NCBI GenBank assembly: GCA_015146655.1
Contig: VKHL01000065.1
Span: 90,987 to 154,986, forward strand
DNA: 64,000 nucleotides
From: Ochromonas danica
Taxonomy: Eukaryota > Sar > Chrysophyceae > Chromulinales > Chromulinaceae
Direction: 5' to 3'
Below the pieces are notes generated by a model. The model had not been told where the DNA came from and did no database searches. It saw only the letters and a program-made list of their open reading frames with translations. Positions 31,101 to 40,614 of the stretch are shown here, in pieces. The translations under genes and the position numbers were made by a program. Each line of letters begins with the position of its first letter. Positions within the stretch are counted from its first letter, which is position 1.

Positions 31101-34100
31101 GACGTAGACTGATCCGCTGCTGCTGTTAGAGGTCGTGACAGCAAGAGATGGCAGCGTCGATGATTCACCCAATCCTGCCATCAAAGCCTCTGCAGGGGTC
31201 ATAGCAATCGGAACTGTGATGCTAGAGCCATCACTATTATCATATACAGCCGTGGACATACGGAACGTATCATAGACGACAGAGTAGTTCTGTTGCTCTT
31301 TGATGAGCAGGTCTTGGAAGGAATAAATCGTAGAGGTTAAGTTAGACACTGTTTGACTGTTATTAGTAGACCGAGAAACTGCAGAGATGGCTGCATCAAT
31401 AGGGCCCATTACACTTGCAACTGCTAGAGAAAGAGATTGTGTATTGCTGTTCATACTGGAAGATGATTCTGCAGCTGCAGCTTTGATTATGACACTTGCC
31501 AACGATGCAATCTGACTTGCTGAACTACTGGAGACATCATATTGATCTCGTACAATAGTCGACAACGAAGCTGCTGCATTGGATAGTGAAGTACTGTCGA
31601 TATCTCCATTCTGCAAGACAGTCGACAAACCTGTCAACAACTGTGACCGTAGAGCTTGTTCTGCAGCCAGTTGTGCGGATGTTAGGCTACAATCAGAGCC
31701 TCCATAGCCGCTGTTACAAACACAGATAGCCTCGCAGGTGGTGGCGAGAACCGAACAAGAAGAAACCACATTGGCTGTGTCGGTGGAGACAGTCAAACAA
31801 TAGCCATGTCCTGAACAATTGGAAGAACTGCTGCAAGTCTTTTGCTTTGTCTGACAGATACCAAAAGAGATATTGCAATACTGCCAAGAAGCACAAACTG
31901 CTGCACTGTTACTTGATAATAGACATGATCTATTGCGATAGGAGGAATAGTCAGTGAACGATGAGGTCGCAAGACACATTGTATTCCCAGCACTTGATAC
32001 TCCAGGTGCAATATATCCTTCTAAACAATCATTACAAGTATTTGCAGTGGAAGAACATCCACCACGATGCAAAGCAGAGCAGTTAGGAGTGGAAGAACAA
32101 TCCACTTGGTTCAGTAAAGTAGTAGCAACAGAAATCACATTTTGTAATTCATCGTGAGAGAGATTCTGTTGATTGTTCAGCATTGTAGTCAACAAGGCAT
32201 TGGCTCTGCCTGAAGGAAGAGGTAAGACTTCCACACTATTGTTAACCAATAAGCTACCACAGCCATAGGAGTCCATCGCGATTACGCTCACATTGAGAGA
32301 GTGACCATCCTCAATTCTTCCAGTTGGAAGGATCGCCGTGATGGTAGACACCTCGGACTTGGATTGGATTGGTAGAGAAAGACCTGAATCGGCAGAATAA
32401 TAGCTAAAGGAATATGTTAGTGGTAGGTCACTGTCTTGCCAGCTGTCTGTATAGACGAGGAAGCTGGTGTTGAGAGTGTAACCTCTCTGAGGCTTTATCG
32501 CAATTCTACCATTCATAGGTGGAGCATTCGTCTTCACAGAGATCGAGACTGCACTGACAATCACATTGTCACCTGAAGTAGTAGTAGAGAGTCTTCGACT
32601 GGTAGTGATGCTGTTGTTAGTGTTAGAAGAAGACGATGAGCATGAGATTGTGAATGTATACGAAGCCCCACCCTTCAGAGTCCCAGCGAGAAGATAGAGG
32701 TTGACATAGGTGAGACGTTGGGGCAGTACTAACTTGGTATATGGAGCACTGATCAAGCTGTTAATATCAACAGAAGGGTCATTCACAGTCCAAGAGGAGT
32801 TGCACGGTACTAGAGGAGAATAGATGGAACTGTAGAGAGTCGTCTTCGTATCGACGTTGATATAACGGAGTTGAGAGAGGTAGTCAGCATTGACCACAGC
32901 ACCAGAAGAGGAAGCAACCCAATTGACAACGGGATGCTCACTGGCAACAATCTTCACAGTGATGATCATGCTACCATTACCACCACGATGAGGATACAGT
33001 TGATCGAATACTGTCAAATGGATTGACAAGATGCTACCTATGCAGGAAGAGTTACTGCTTGGCACTACATACACAATAGGTGCCGAATACACAGAAGGTG
33101 AATAGGTTTGATTAGATGGCAACCGTAAGAGTGTATTGCAACAATTCCAACTCAACATGTGCGGGGAAATACATGACCACGAATACCCTAACTTAGTCGA
33201 TGAAGAGTGCGCATAATAACGATTCGGATCGTAGCTGGCACTTCCGTTGAGCAGCAGACGTGCACCAGTACGAACATGCTGATCGGACGAGCTGGGCGTT
33301 ATGGCAGCCACTAGATCCACTGCCAACACAGTGACGTTGACCATGGTCGAGGCAGTGAGAGAAGATGTCATGTCTTTCACAACCAACGAGACGCGATAAC
33401 TACAATTTGACATCAAGCGAAAAGGTGACAACAGATACTTCTTTTGATCTTTGGATTCAGATGGCAGCGACGATAATCTCTTCATCTCTGCGTTACCGTT
33501 TGTTATAGTCAACAAGTCTACTGTCCAAGTAAACTGTAACGAAGAAGTGCTTCTCTTACTATCACAAAGTGGTCTATAGGCATCGGCAGTGAGAGACAAG
33601 GTATCATTGATGCGTATTGTTCTCATAGAATCTCCACCAATTATCCTCACAATAGGAGGTACTTGAGTTGTCGCATTCACAATAGTAGTCGTCAATGATC
33701 TAGAGGAACACACAGAGAAGAAGTTGCAGAACAATACCATTATTTGATACTTCCTTCCAGCAACCAGCCACGAGTTGTCGAGAGAAATAACTGTCTGCTG
33801 CTGTGTGGAATACTGCCGAACAATTTCTTTCTCAATTCTCAGAGCATCTTCAGCGCTGTCACCATCACTGGTAAGCGAGGAGATAGAGAAGTTTACTGCG
33901 GCCCATGGTCGACCAGCATTGCCTTGAAGGCTGGCGCTCATGGAGAAGTCCAAGAGCCAAGTCCCACATGCGCTGACTTGGGCCGCTGTAAAGCTACCGA
34001 TAACAGGTTGCACAGGGGAAATCGGAGGCTGAATCGAGACCATTCTCACCTCATCTACAGTGACTCCAACTGATGTGCATGAAGAAATAGTGGGGCAAGG

Positions 34101-36158
34101 TACACCAAGTGGCTCGTAACCAACCGAGCTGCCATTAACCAAGCGCAGTGATAGCGAACCACCAACAACGAGATCAAGTGAAACAGTGTTGCGGATCAAA
34201 ACCGTCGAGGTATTCCTCCAAGAGCAAGAATACATGGAAACCGTTGAAAAGACAAGAAGATACTTGCAAGGAAAAGCAACACCTGTGGTGAGACCCAACA
34301 TGTTCGTGACCGTTGAAAAGTGCACATTGACAACCTGGCCATCATTCGAAAACATTGCTGAGCTGAGATAGATAATGACCATTGATGTGGGCTGTACTGT
34401 CGGTTTAGTGGACATTTGCGCGGGAAGTTTTGAAGATGCAAGCGTTGGCAACTGAGATGGAACAATACTGGGAGATTGAGATGGCGCATAAGATGGTGCA
34501 TAAGATGGGGAATAGGAAGGTGTCACACTCGGCACAACAGTTGGTGGCACTGTGGGCGACCCAGATGGACTGCACGTTGGAACAACACTCGGAACGTGAG
34601 TTGGCTGACATGTCGTGGGTACCTGCGATGGAACAACACTGGGAGATCGAGATGGCGCATAAGATGGTGCATAAGATGGGGAATAGGAAGGTGTCACACT
34701 CGGCACAACAGTTGGTGGCACTGTGGGNNNNNNNNNNGCATAAGATGGGGAATAGGAAGGTGTCACACTCGGCACAACAGTTGGTGGCACTGTGGGTGAC
34801 CCAGATGGACTGCACGTTGGAACAGCACTCGGAACGTGAGTTGGCTGACACGTCGTGGGTACCTGCGATGGAACAACACTGGGAGATCGAGATGGCGCAT
34901 AAGATGGGGAATAGGAAGGTGTCACACTCGGCACAACAGTTGGTGGCACTGTGGGTGACCCAGATGGACTGCACGTTGGAACAGCACTCGGAACTTGAGT
35001 TGGCCGACAATTTGTGGGAACTCGTGATGTAGCAAAACTCGGGTACTGAGATGGTGTTCTACTTGGGCTAACAGTTGATGGTGGTGATGCCATCGAAGAA
35101 TCTTCAATAACTCGAATCCTATTTGATCCCAATGAAGAAACGTAGATACGGCCTAGCGGATCACCAATGATCCCCATAGGTTGGTTGAAATACGCTTCAG
35201 TGGCATTGGTTTGCATTGCGAGCTCATTCCCTGCAGACCCTGGACCAGCGATAGTCACCACATTATCTCGTACACTCGAAATATATCGAATAATTCCATT
35301 CGAATTAGAAGAATAGTCCGAAATATACATGGCATTATTGCTATCAACCCAGACACATTGTGCACCATTAAAAGTAGCAGCTGCGAGGACTCCATCATTC
35401 GAGCCAGCACTGTCAGACCCAGCGAAGAGACTGATCGAGCCACTTGTATCGGCCATTTTAATCATTGTACCAACAGGGATGAAGACAATACCTGCTACAT
35501 CAATGCCAATACAATTCGGTGATAGAATGCGATCGTCTGTGGAAGATGTGCCACCACAAGTAGAACCTGCGAAATTGGAAGTGATAAATGACCCACCAGA
35601 TGTCGCAATCTTCTTGATCTTGCAATTTTGAGAGTCGGAGACAAAGACATTCCCTGAAGAATCAACAGCACAGGCGGTGGGAGTGTTGAATGTTGTCTCC
35701 TGACTGCCGGCTAGTCCACAGCTTCCACCGAAACTAATAATCTTACGATTGACAGCATCAATCCTGCGTACACAATGATTCATCGTGTCTGCAACATAGA
35801 TGTAATTCTTAGTCATACAAATCCCACTTGGCGCATTGAGCATCGCGTTGAGTGCGTCAATGTTTTCGCCAAAATAACCTGCCGTGGTATTGCCTGCATA
35901 GCCGTAAATAGAGTTGGAGGGATCAACATAGCGAATACGATGTGCCCCTGGCTCTGTAAAATACAGGTAATTTGAAGACCCCACCACGCGATAGAGGAGA
36001 TTGTAGGGGCTTATGATTCTCGTGCTTGTGGCCTTGTGGCCATTGCCGGTTAAGCTGCCACCACCTGCGAAGTTCTCTACTACTAGATGGCTCTTGACGC
36101 CACGTAAAAGACAACACAGTAGCAATAAATAGAGCAATAGTGATGTAGTATCAGACAT
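27570..36158 (-). CDS. giant NHL / PS-repeat / REJ / EGF / multi-TM polycystin-like receptor
   Basis: A single 8.6-kb exon, about 2860 aa, from ATG 36158 to TAG 27570, interrupted only by a 10-N assembly gap. In order: signal peptide (MSDTTSLLLYLLLLCCLLRG); NHL-type beta-propeller over about 350 residues (LNAPSGICMTKNYIYVADTM, then FNTPTACAVDSSGNVFVSDS); PS-rich tandem repeats; a long ectodomain with REJ/PKD-like segments (YSWSCISPHMLSWNC, LPLTYSFSYYSADSG); a Cys-rich/EGF-like segment (CSGHGYCL..CVCNSGYGGSDC); a Cys-rich membrane-proximal region that may be GAIN/GPS-like; then 7-8 membrane segments (SIWGVAIILMVALMW, PFLLIVQLVTMQSFTLFLLA, LYVAIIIALATCIASTPLEM, KVSAVALLVVVQVFCFYYSL, FYALARRPYYLIAV). 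The cytosolic loops and tail carry homopolymers (Gly, Asn, Ser, Asp). The layout recalls polycystin-1-type adhesion receptors. Ligand and signalling are unknown. Confidence 0.8.
34430..35032 (-). repeat. PS-rich coding tandem repeats
   Basis: Units of 159-171 nt (53-57 codons) encode SPTVPPTVVPSVTPSYSPSY then PSRSPSVVPSQVPTTCQPTH and VPSAVPTCSP. Copies start near 34507, 34678, 34747 and 34906. The 12-nt length difference is one extra APSY motif. Each unit has a paired Cys. The units form a Ser/Thr/Pro-rich, probably O-glycosylated stalk. Confidence 0.9.
34728..34737. other. assembly gap of 10 N
   Basis: Ten unknown bases sit inside the tandem repeats, where reads from different units would collapse. 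The true number of repeats is therefore unknown. Confidence 0.95.
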
Positions 36159-36303
36159 GAAGTAAACAGCATGAAACAATCAAATATCGGACATGGACAG
36201 CAAAAGATTTCATATCCCGCGGAAAACAACAATAGGAAGACTTCGTCAGTGACGATTTGAGCGTTTCTCCTCCACTTTGTCGACTTTCCCCTCGAACACA
36301 AAC
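36159..36303. promoter_or_regulatory. compact bidirectional promoter
   Basis: Only 145 bp separate the start codons of the receptor gene (minus) and the SDR gene (plus), so both transcription starts must lie in or next to this stretch. Confidence 0.55.
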
Positions 36304-37329
36304 ATGATGTCCCATCGTCTTCCATCTTGTCGTTCTTCCTTCTCCATCTCTCTCCTCTCTCTACTTCTTTACTGCTTGCTGATTTTTTCCATCATGGATA
36401 TTCATTTTGCTAGTGAAACAGAGAAGAAAGTGGTTCTTATCACCGGTTGCTCCACTGGCATTGGCTTTAGTGTGGCTCTGGCTTTCGCACAGCATCCTCA
36501 ATATTCGGTTTGGGCTACTATGAGAAATCCTGCCAAGTCCAACTTCCCAGCTGATCTCAAGAATCTGAAGGTGATTGCTCTTGATGTGACTTCGGATGAG
36601 AGCGTGGCTTCTGCTGTCAGCCATATCTTGGCGGTGGACCAGAAGATCGACATCGTTGTTAACAATGCAGGTTACGGTCTGGCCGGTATGCTTGAAACGG
36701 TCACTGTTGAGGAGTCCAAAGCTGTCTTTGAAGTCAATGTCTGGGGTGTAATGCGTGTGCTACAAGCTGTTCTGCCGAGCATGCGCCAGCACCGCTCTGG
36801 TTACATCATCAACATCAGCTCGACCAGCGGAATTCGCGGCATCCCCTGCTTTGAGATCTATACCTCAAGCAAGTTTGCATTGGAGGGTATGACGGATAGC
36901 TTGCGTTACAGCCTGGCTCCTTTTAATATTGCCATCACTAATATCAATGCGGGACCTGTGCGAACTGCTTTCACCGACCGCTTTGGCAATGCTGACTTGG
37001 GAGGCAAAGGAACGAGAGTCTTAGATGACGCTGGGAACGCTGACTATCTAAACCGTTTCACTGATGCTATGGTTGACACGTTGAACCGTCGCATGGCTGC
37101 TCCTTCCGCCCAATCCTCGGAGGAGATTGGCACTTTGCTGGTTAATCTCGCGGAACTGCAATCTAAAGCCAAGCATGTCACAGATGTACCATTTAATGTT
37201 GGCTCAAATCATGATAGTCAAAAGGTGATTGAAGAGGTGCGTAAACACCCTACTGGTTGGGGAGGAATTTTCACGAATGTGTTGCAATCTCTTCCCCCGT
37301 TGCCTTCTCATCAGAATGATGAGCTCTAA
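36304..37329 (+). CDS. short-chain dehydrogenase/reductase (17-beta-HSD1/RDH8-like), ER-type
   Basis: Single exon, 341 aa from the ATG pair at 36304. A hydrophobic N-terminus (FSISLLSLLLYCLLIFS) suggests a signal peptide or membrane anchor. The classical SDR motifs follow: TGCSTGIG cofactor loop near residue 50, NNAG near 122, Ser in ISSTSG, and the YTSSK active-site Tyr/Lys. NINAGPVRTAF fits the region after the active site. The TGCSTGIG loop followed by WATMRNPAK resembles 17-beta-hydroxysteroid and retinol dehydrogenases with NADP(H) preference. Substrate unknown; lipid or steroid-like alcohol is an inference. Confidence 0.85.
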   Translation: MMSHRLPSCRSSFSISLLSLLLYCLLIFSIMDIHFASETEKKVVLITGCSTGIGFSVALAFAQHPQYSVWATMRNPAKSNFPADLKNLKVIALDVTSDESVASAVSHILAVDQKIDIVVNNAGYGLAGMLETVTVEESKAVFEVNVWGVMRVLQAVLPSMRQHRSGYIINISSTSGIRGIPCFEIYTSSKFALEGMTDSLRYSLAPFNIAITNINAGPVRTAFTDRFGNADLGGKGTRVLDDAGNADYLNRFTDAMVDTLNRRMAAPSAQSSEEIGTLLVNLAELQSKAKHVTDVPFNVGSNHDSQKVIEEVRKHPTGWGGIFTNVLQSLPPLPSHQNDEL

Positions 37330-37866
37330 TCTGGTCTACTAGACGTCAACTCTTGTGGTTTCGCCATGATAATCGAATTAATTGATAATCTCGTAGTCGT
37401 TGAATTCTCCAAATTTTCATACGTCACTCGACATTTCTCTCCGTTGAAGATGATCCCAAGATCTCCGTTGAAGGATTTGCAAAGAAAGTTCTCGTACGTA
37501 AGCGACATTGTTGAGGTTGCTGTGCGGGAAAGACCACCTACGACACTCCAAAGTCATCCTTCTCTCATAGTAATCTCTAAATTTACGACTTCTGAATCAC
37601 CCATGGACGCGGAGCAGCGGGATTTGCATCTTCATCCAGCGGATCTCCTTCCTCTCCTTCATTCTTCTCGACTGGTCCGCCCTCTTGGCATTCCCCAGAA
37701 GAAAGCACAGAAAGGTCAAGAAGGTCTCTCCTTGTTGAGGTGAAAGTTCACAGAAAGCCCGAGAATAGATTCAGTATCGAATCGTTGGAGAGAAAATAAA
37801 AGAGACAAGAAAAGAAGAAAATTCCTAAGACAACAACAGAATTATTTACTTGTTGAACTGAATAAA
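37330..37866 (+). other. spacer with a doubtful 125-codon frame
   Basis: A frame from ATG 37366 to 37743 could encode 125 aa, but no family is seen. Another short frame is open on the minus strand (37326-37508). The direct repeat tctccgttgaag occurs twice near 37438 and 37465. Its second half may contain kinase promoter and 5' UTR sequence, A-rich just before ATG 37867. Confidence 0.35.
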
Positions 37867-38964
37867 ATGTCTATTCCTGACTGTTCTTCAATGACAGCTA
37901 TTAATGTATCCCAATGTAAGCCTCGTATGGTGAAGATATCTAATCCTCATACTTCCATGGCGAAGGATGTCCCTGTCCTCCACAGTGAATCAGGTGCCTT
38001 GTATGAAGTGGGTCCGTTAATTCGTAAGACACGAATGGGAAGTGTCCATCACGTTCATCGTCTTGTACTTTTGCCGACCTTTACAGAGACCTACATGCGC
38101 TCCCAGGAGCGATTAGCTGTGAAGACTTTCAACAAGCAAACACTTATGTCTGTCCTCTTGAAGAAGTCGGAAGAGAATCCTGTTAACGAAATGGTCGCAT
38201 TGACGCTCCTTTCTGATAAGGCACCTCATCCAAATGTGATCCAGGTCATTGAGCTATTCTCAGATAATGATTTCATCTACATGGTCATGCCGCACTTCGG
38301 TGGTGGAGACTTGTTGGACGTCATGGAGAAGAATAGAGAGCGTGGTTTCAATCAACGCTTCTCTGTTCCTCAAGCACGCTCCATGTTTCGTGATATTATC
38401 TATGGACTACAACACTTGCACAAGAATGGCATTGCCCACCGCGACCTCTCCGTGGAAAACATTCTCTTTGATGAAGACTCTGAACGTTATGTTGTAATCG
38501 ATTTGGGAATGTCTTTGAGACTTCCCAAAGATTCTGATGGCAACATCAAGCGACTTTTGCCTGCACGAGCTATCTGCGGGAAGTGTAACTACATCCCACC
38601 CGAAGTCTGGAGACAAGATGATTGGTTCGATCCTATTCTTGGTGACATCTGGACTGCTGGTGTGGTACTCTTCATGGTACTCACAGCCTCGGCTCCGATG
38701 GCACAAGCTACCATTGGGGATCCACATTACCGCGCGATCACGGAAGGTCGTCTTCTTGATGTTCTCATCGCTTCATTCCGTAATTTGGATGACTTCGATG
38801 AAGACATGACCTTTGAGGAACAAGTCGCATCACTTGATCCAGAGCTTTTGCAGGCTGTCGATCTTGTGCAAAAGATCTTTCAAGCTGATCCTATCAAGCG
38901 TCCCAGTCTTGATGATATCCTTGCGCACCCTTGGATGACACCCTCGTCCACCAATCAAACCTGA
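37867..38964 (+). CDS. serine/threonine protein kinase with variant loops
   Basis: Single exon, 365 aa. The kinase domain covers residues about 45-355. K86 in LAVKTF is the ATP lysine, E108 in VNEMVAL is the alpha-C Glu, HRDLSVEN (191-198) is the catalytic loop with Asp193 and Asn198, VIDLG (212-214) replaces DFG by DLG, and IPPEVW replaces APE. The Gly-rich loop is degenerate (LIRKTRMGSVHHV). DIWTAGVVLFMVLT and DPIKRPSLDDILAHPWM mark the C-lobe. Catalytic residues are kept, so an active Ser/Thr kinase is likely. The nearest group is CAMK-like, but assignment to a subfamily is not certain. Confidence 0.88.
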   Translation: MSIPDCSSMTAINVSQCKPRMVKISNPHTSMAKDVPVLHSESGALYEVGPLIRKTRMGSVHHVHRLVLLPTFTETYMRSQERLAVKTFNKQTLMSVLLKKSEENPVNEMVALTLLSDKAPHPNVIQVIELFSDNDFIYMVMPHFGGGDLLDVMEKNRERGFNQRFSVPQARSMFRDIIYGLQHLHKNGIAHRDLSVENILFDEDSERYVVIDLGMSLRLPKDSDGNIKRLLPARAICGKCNYIPPEVWRQDDWFDPILGDIWTAGVVLFMVLTASAPMAQATIGDPHYRAITEGRLLDVLIASFRNLDDFDEDMTFEEQVASLDPELLQAVDLVQKIFQADPIKRPSLDDILAHPWMTPSSTNQT

Positions 38965-39558
38965 ACCCCTGACTCATACCCTATCCTTGTTTTGTTTATT
39001 TGGCTGTTCTCCCATCGCTCATCCGCTGATGCTGTAACTAGTTGGTTCGGGCTGGCCTCTCTTTGGCTCGAACTGGAAGTCTCATACATCCTCTGTTCTT
39101 TGAAGGCAGAAAGAAGCAAATCCGTATCCCTTTTGCTCGCTCTGTCTGTTTGCCGCTATTGATTTGTTATCCCAGTCCCTTTCTACTCACGATACTTCTT
39201 GACCTCTTTACACTCTAAAATTTTGGCAATCTGTTTGTTAAATTCTACTGTTGTTGTAGCTTTTGCTTCTTCCTATTATTATTATGATAGTTGTGTCAGT
39301 GGGAGCCTTTTGTGGTTGTATGATTGAACAAGTAACATCCATCCACCTCCCATGCTAGACTATGTGATGTAGTCTTGTCTATTCGGCCTATGGCTCGCAT
39401 GATGTGAGGTGTCTTGGCCAAAGCAAATAAATGATCATTTTGTTTGTTTGTAACATAAAAAGAAAAAATCTGTGGTGAGTGAACTAACTGACCGACTGGG
39501 TCATTTTGATTTGATTTATCTTCTTCTATCACCTTGGTGTCTATTGCTTCAACTGCTG
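38965..39558. other. convergent 3' spacer
   Basis: This holds the 3' flanks of the kinase gene and the ERV1 gene. It is T-rich at 39230-39290. No gene seen. Confidence 0.4.
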
Positions 39559-40312
39559 TTATGGGCTTTGCGATGCAGCTTCTGCAGCTTCTGCAGCTTC
39601 CGCTTCAGCTAACTCTTGTCGTTCTTGTGCGATGGAGAGTTTATTGTCCCAGCAGCCTGGCCCTCCTGTCCGCCAGCGAAGGTCCAAGCGAGTAAGATCA
39701 CACGGAAAGATTGGCTTGTTCAACTTCTCATTCACAATGTTATGCTGCTCACACAGCCAGAGAACAAACGCCTTTCTCGATTCCACTCTATATCATCATC
39801 CCCTCATGTCTGTTAGAGATGACCTCTCCTCTCTTACATGGCAGTCGTGCGGGGCATTACCTGGGAGGCTTCAATTCAATATTCATACGAAAATCCCGTC
39901 CACATATCGTACAAGGATATAGCCAGGCAAGACCATATATGAAGTTCTTAGCCTGTTGCTGGTCTTCTTCCGTAGGCTCATCGGGATAATTGGCTGCCAC
40001 GGTGTGCAATAAGTTCCACGCGTAATTGCCACACTCTGAGCGATCGATGGGACAGTCCACTTCTTCCTGACTAGGTACTGGTGTAGGCAAAGCAGACTTC
40101 TCTCCACTAGAAGAAGGAGCTTCTTCCTTTTGGTGGTGAACTTGTTTCTTGAGGTCAGCAAAGAGTTTCATCTTATCTGCACAAGATGGATTGAAGCAAC
40201 TAAAGGGATCATGAGGATCTTTCTTTCCTTCCTGACAGAATGCTACTGTGGAAGATACTACAACAGAAGTCAAAGCATAGAGTGAGATTCGAGGAAGAAG
40301 TCGTAAGGACAT
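39559..40312 (-). CDS. ERV1: ERV1/ALR-type FAD sulfhydryl oxidase
   Basis: Two exons, 39861-40312 and 39559-39787 on the minus strand (226 aa; donor GTAATG, acceptor TAG). The N-terminus MSLRLLPRISLYALTS is a plausible mitochondrial signal, followed by a Cys pair (CFNPSC) that may be the shuttle disulfide. The Erv1 core shows SECGNYAWNLLHTVAANYPD, FIYGLAWLYPCTICGRDF with the active CxxC, and in exon 2 RKAFVLWLCEQHNIVNEKLN ending KPIFPC with the structural Cys pair. ERV1 reoxidises MIA40 in the mitochondrial intermembrane space, passing electrons to cytochrome c; some protists lack MIA40. The C-terminal tail is built from AEAAEAAEAA repeats. It is divergent from DDX31. Confidence 0.9.
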
Positions 40313-40614
40313 TACTACTGTACAGTACTAGACTAGTCTAGATGTTATTGTTTCGATTTCCCTTGACTTCTTCACCGCCTCACCAGCACAGTACAGCAGT
40401 GCTAGAGTGCAGAATCTGGGATTCTGGACTACTTTTACACGCACGTCACCTGCCTGGGCTAGACCTAACGTAGTGTATGACCCAAGCTTCTCAACATTAC
40501 ATCCATTGTAAACAAAGGGATTCCTCCTAATCGACACTCTAGTCGATTAAGCCAGGATGTAATATAGACAGTCAGTCTTAGACTGTTGAGGTCTTCCATG
40601 CGAAGAAGAAAGAG
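40313..40614. promoter_or_regulatory. divergent promoter, ERV1 / DDX31
   Basis: About 300 bp lie between the two start codons. It contains a short inverted motif (actagactagtctag) near 40328 and no frame of interest. Confidence 0.4.

Noticed and set aside
34430-35032. 200-codon plus-strand frame with repeats opposite the receptor gene
   Set aside because: It exists only because the coding repeat units are multiples of three; the minus-strand frame continues into recognisable domains on both sides.
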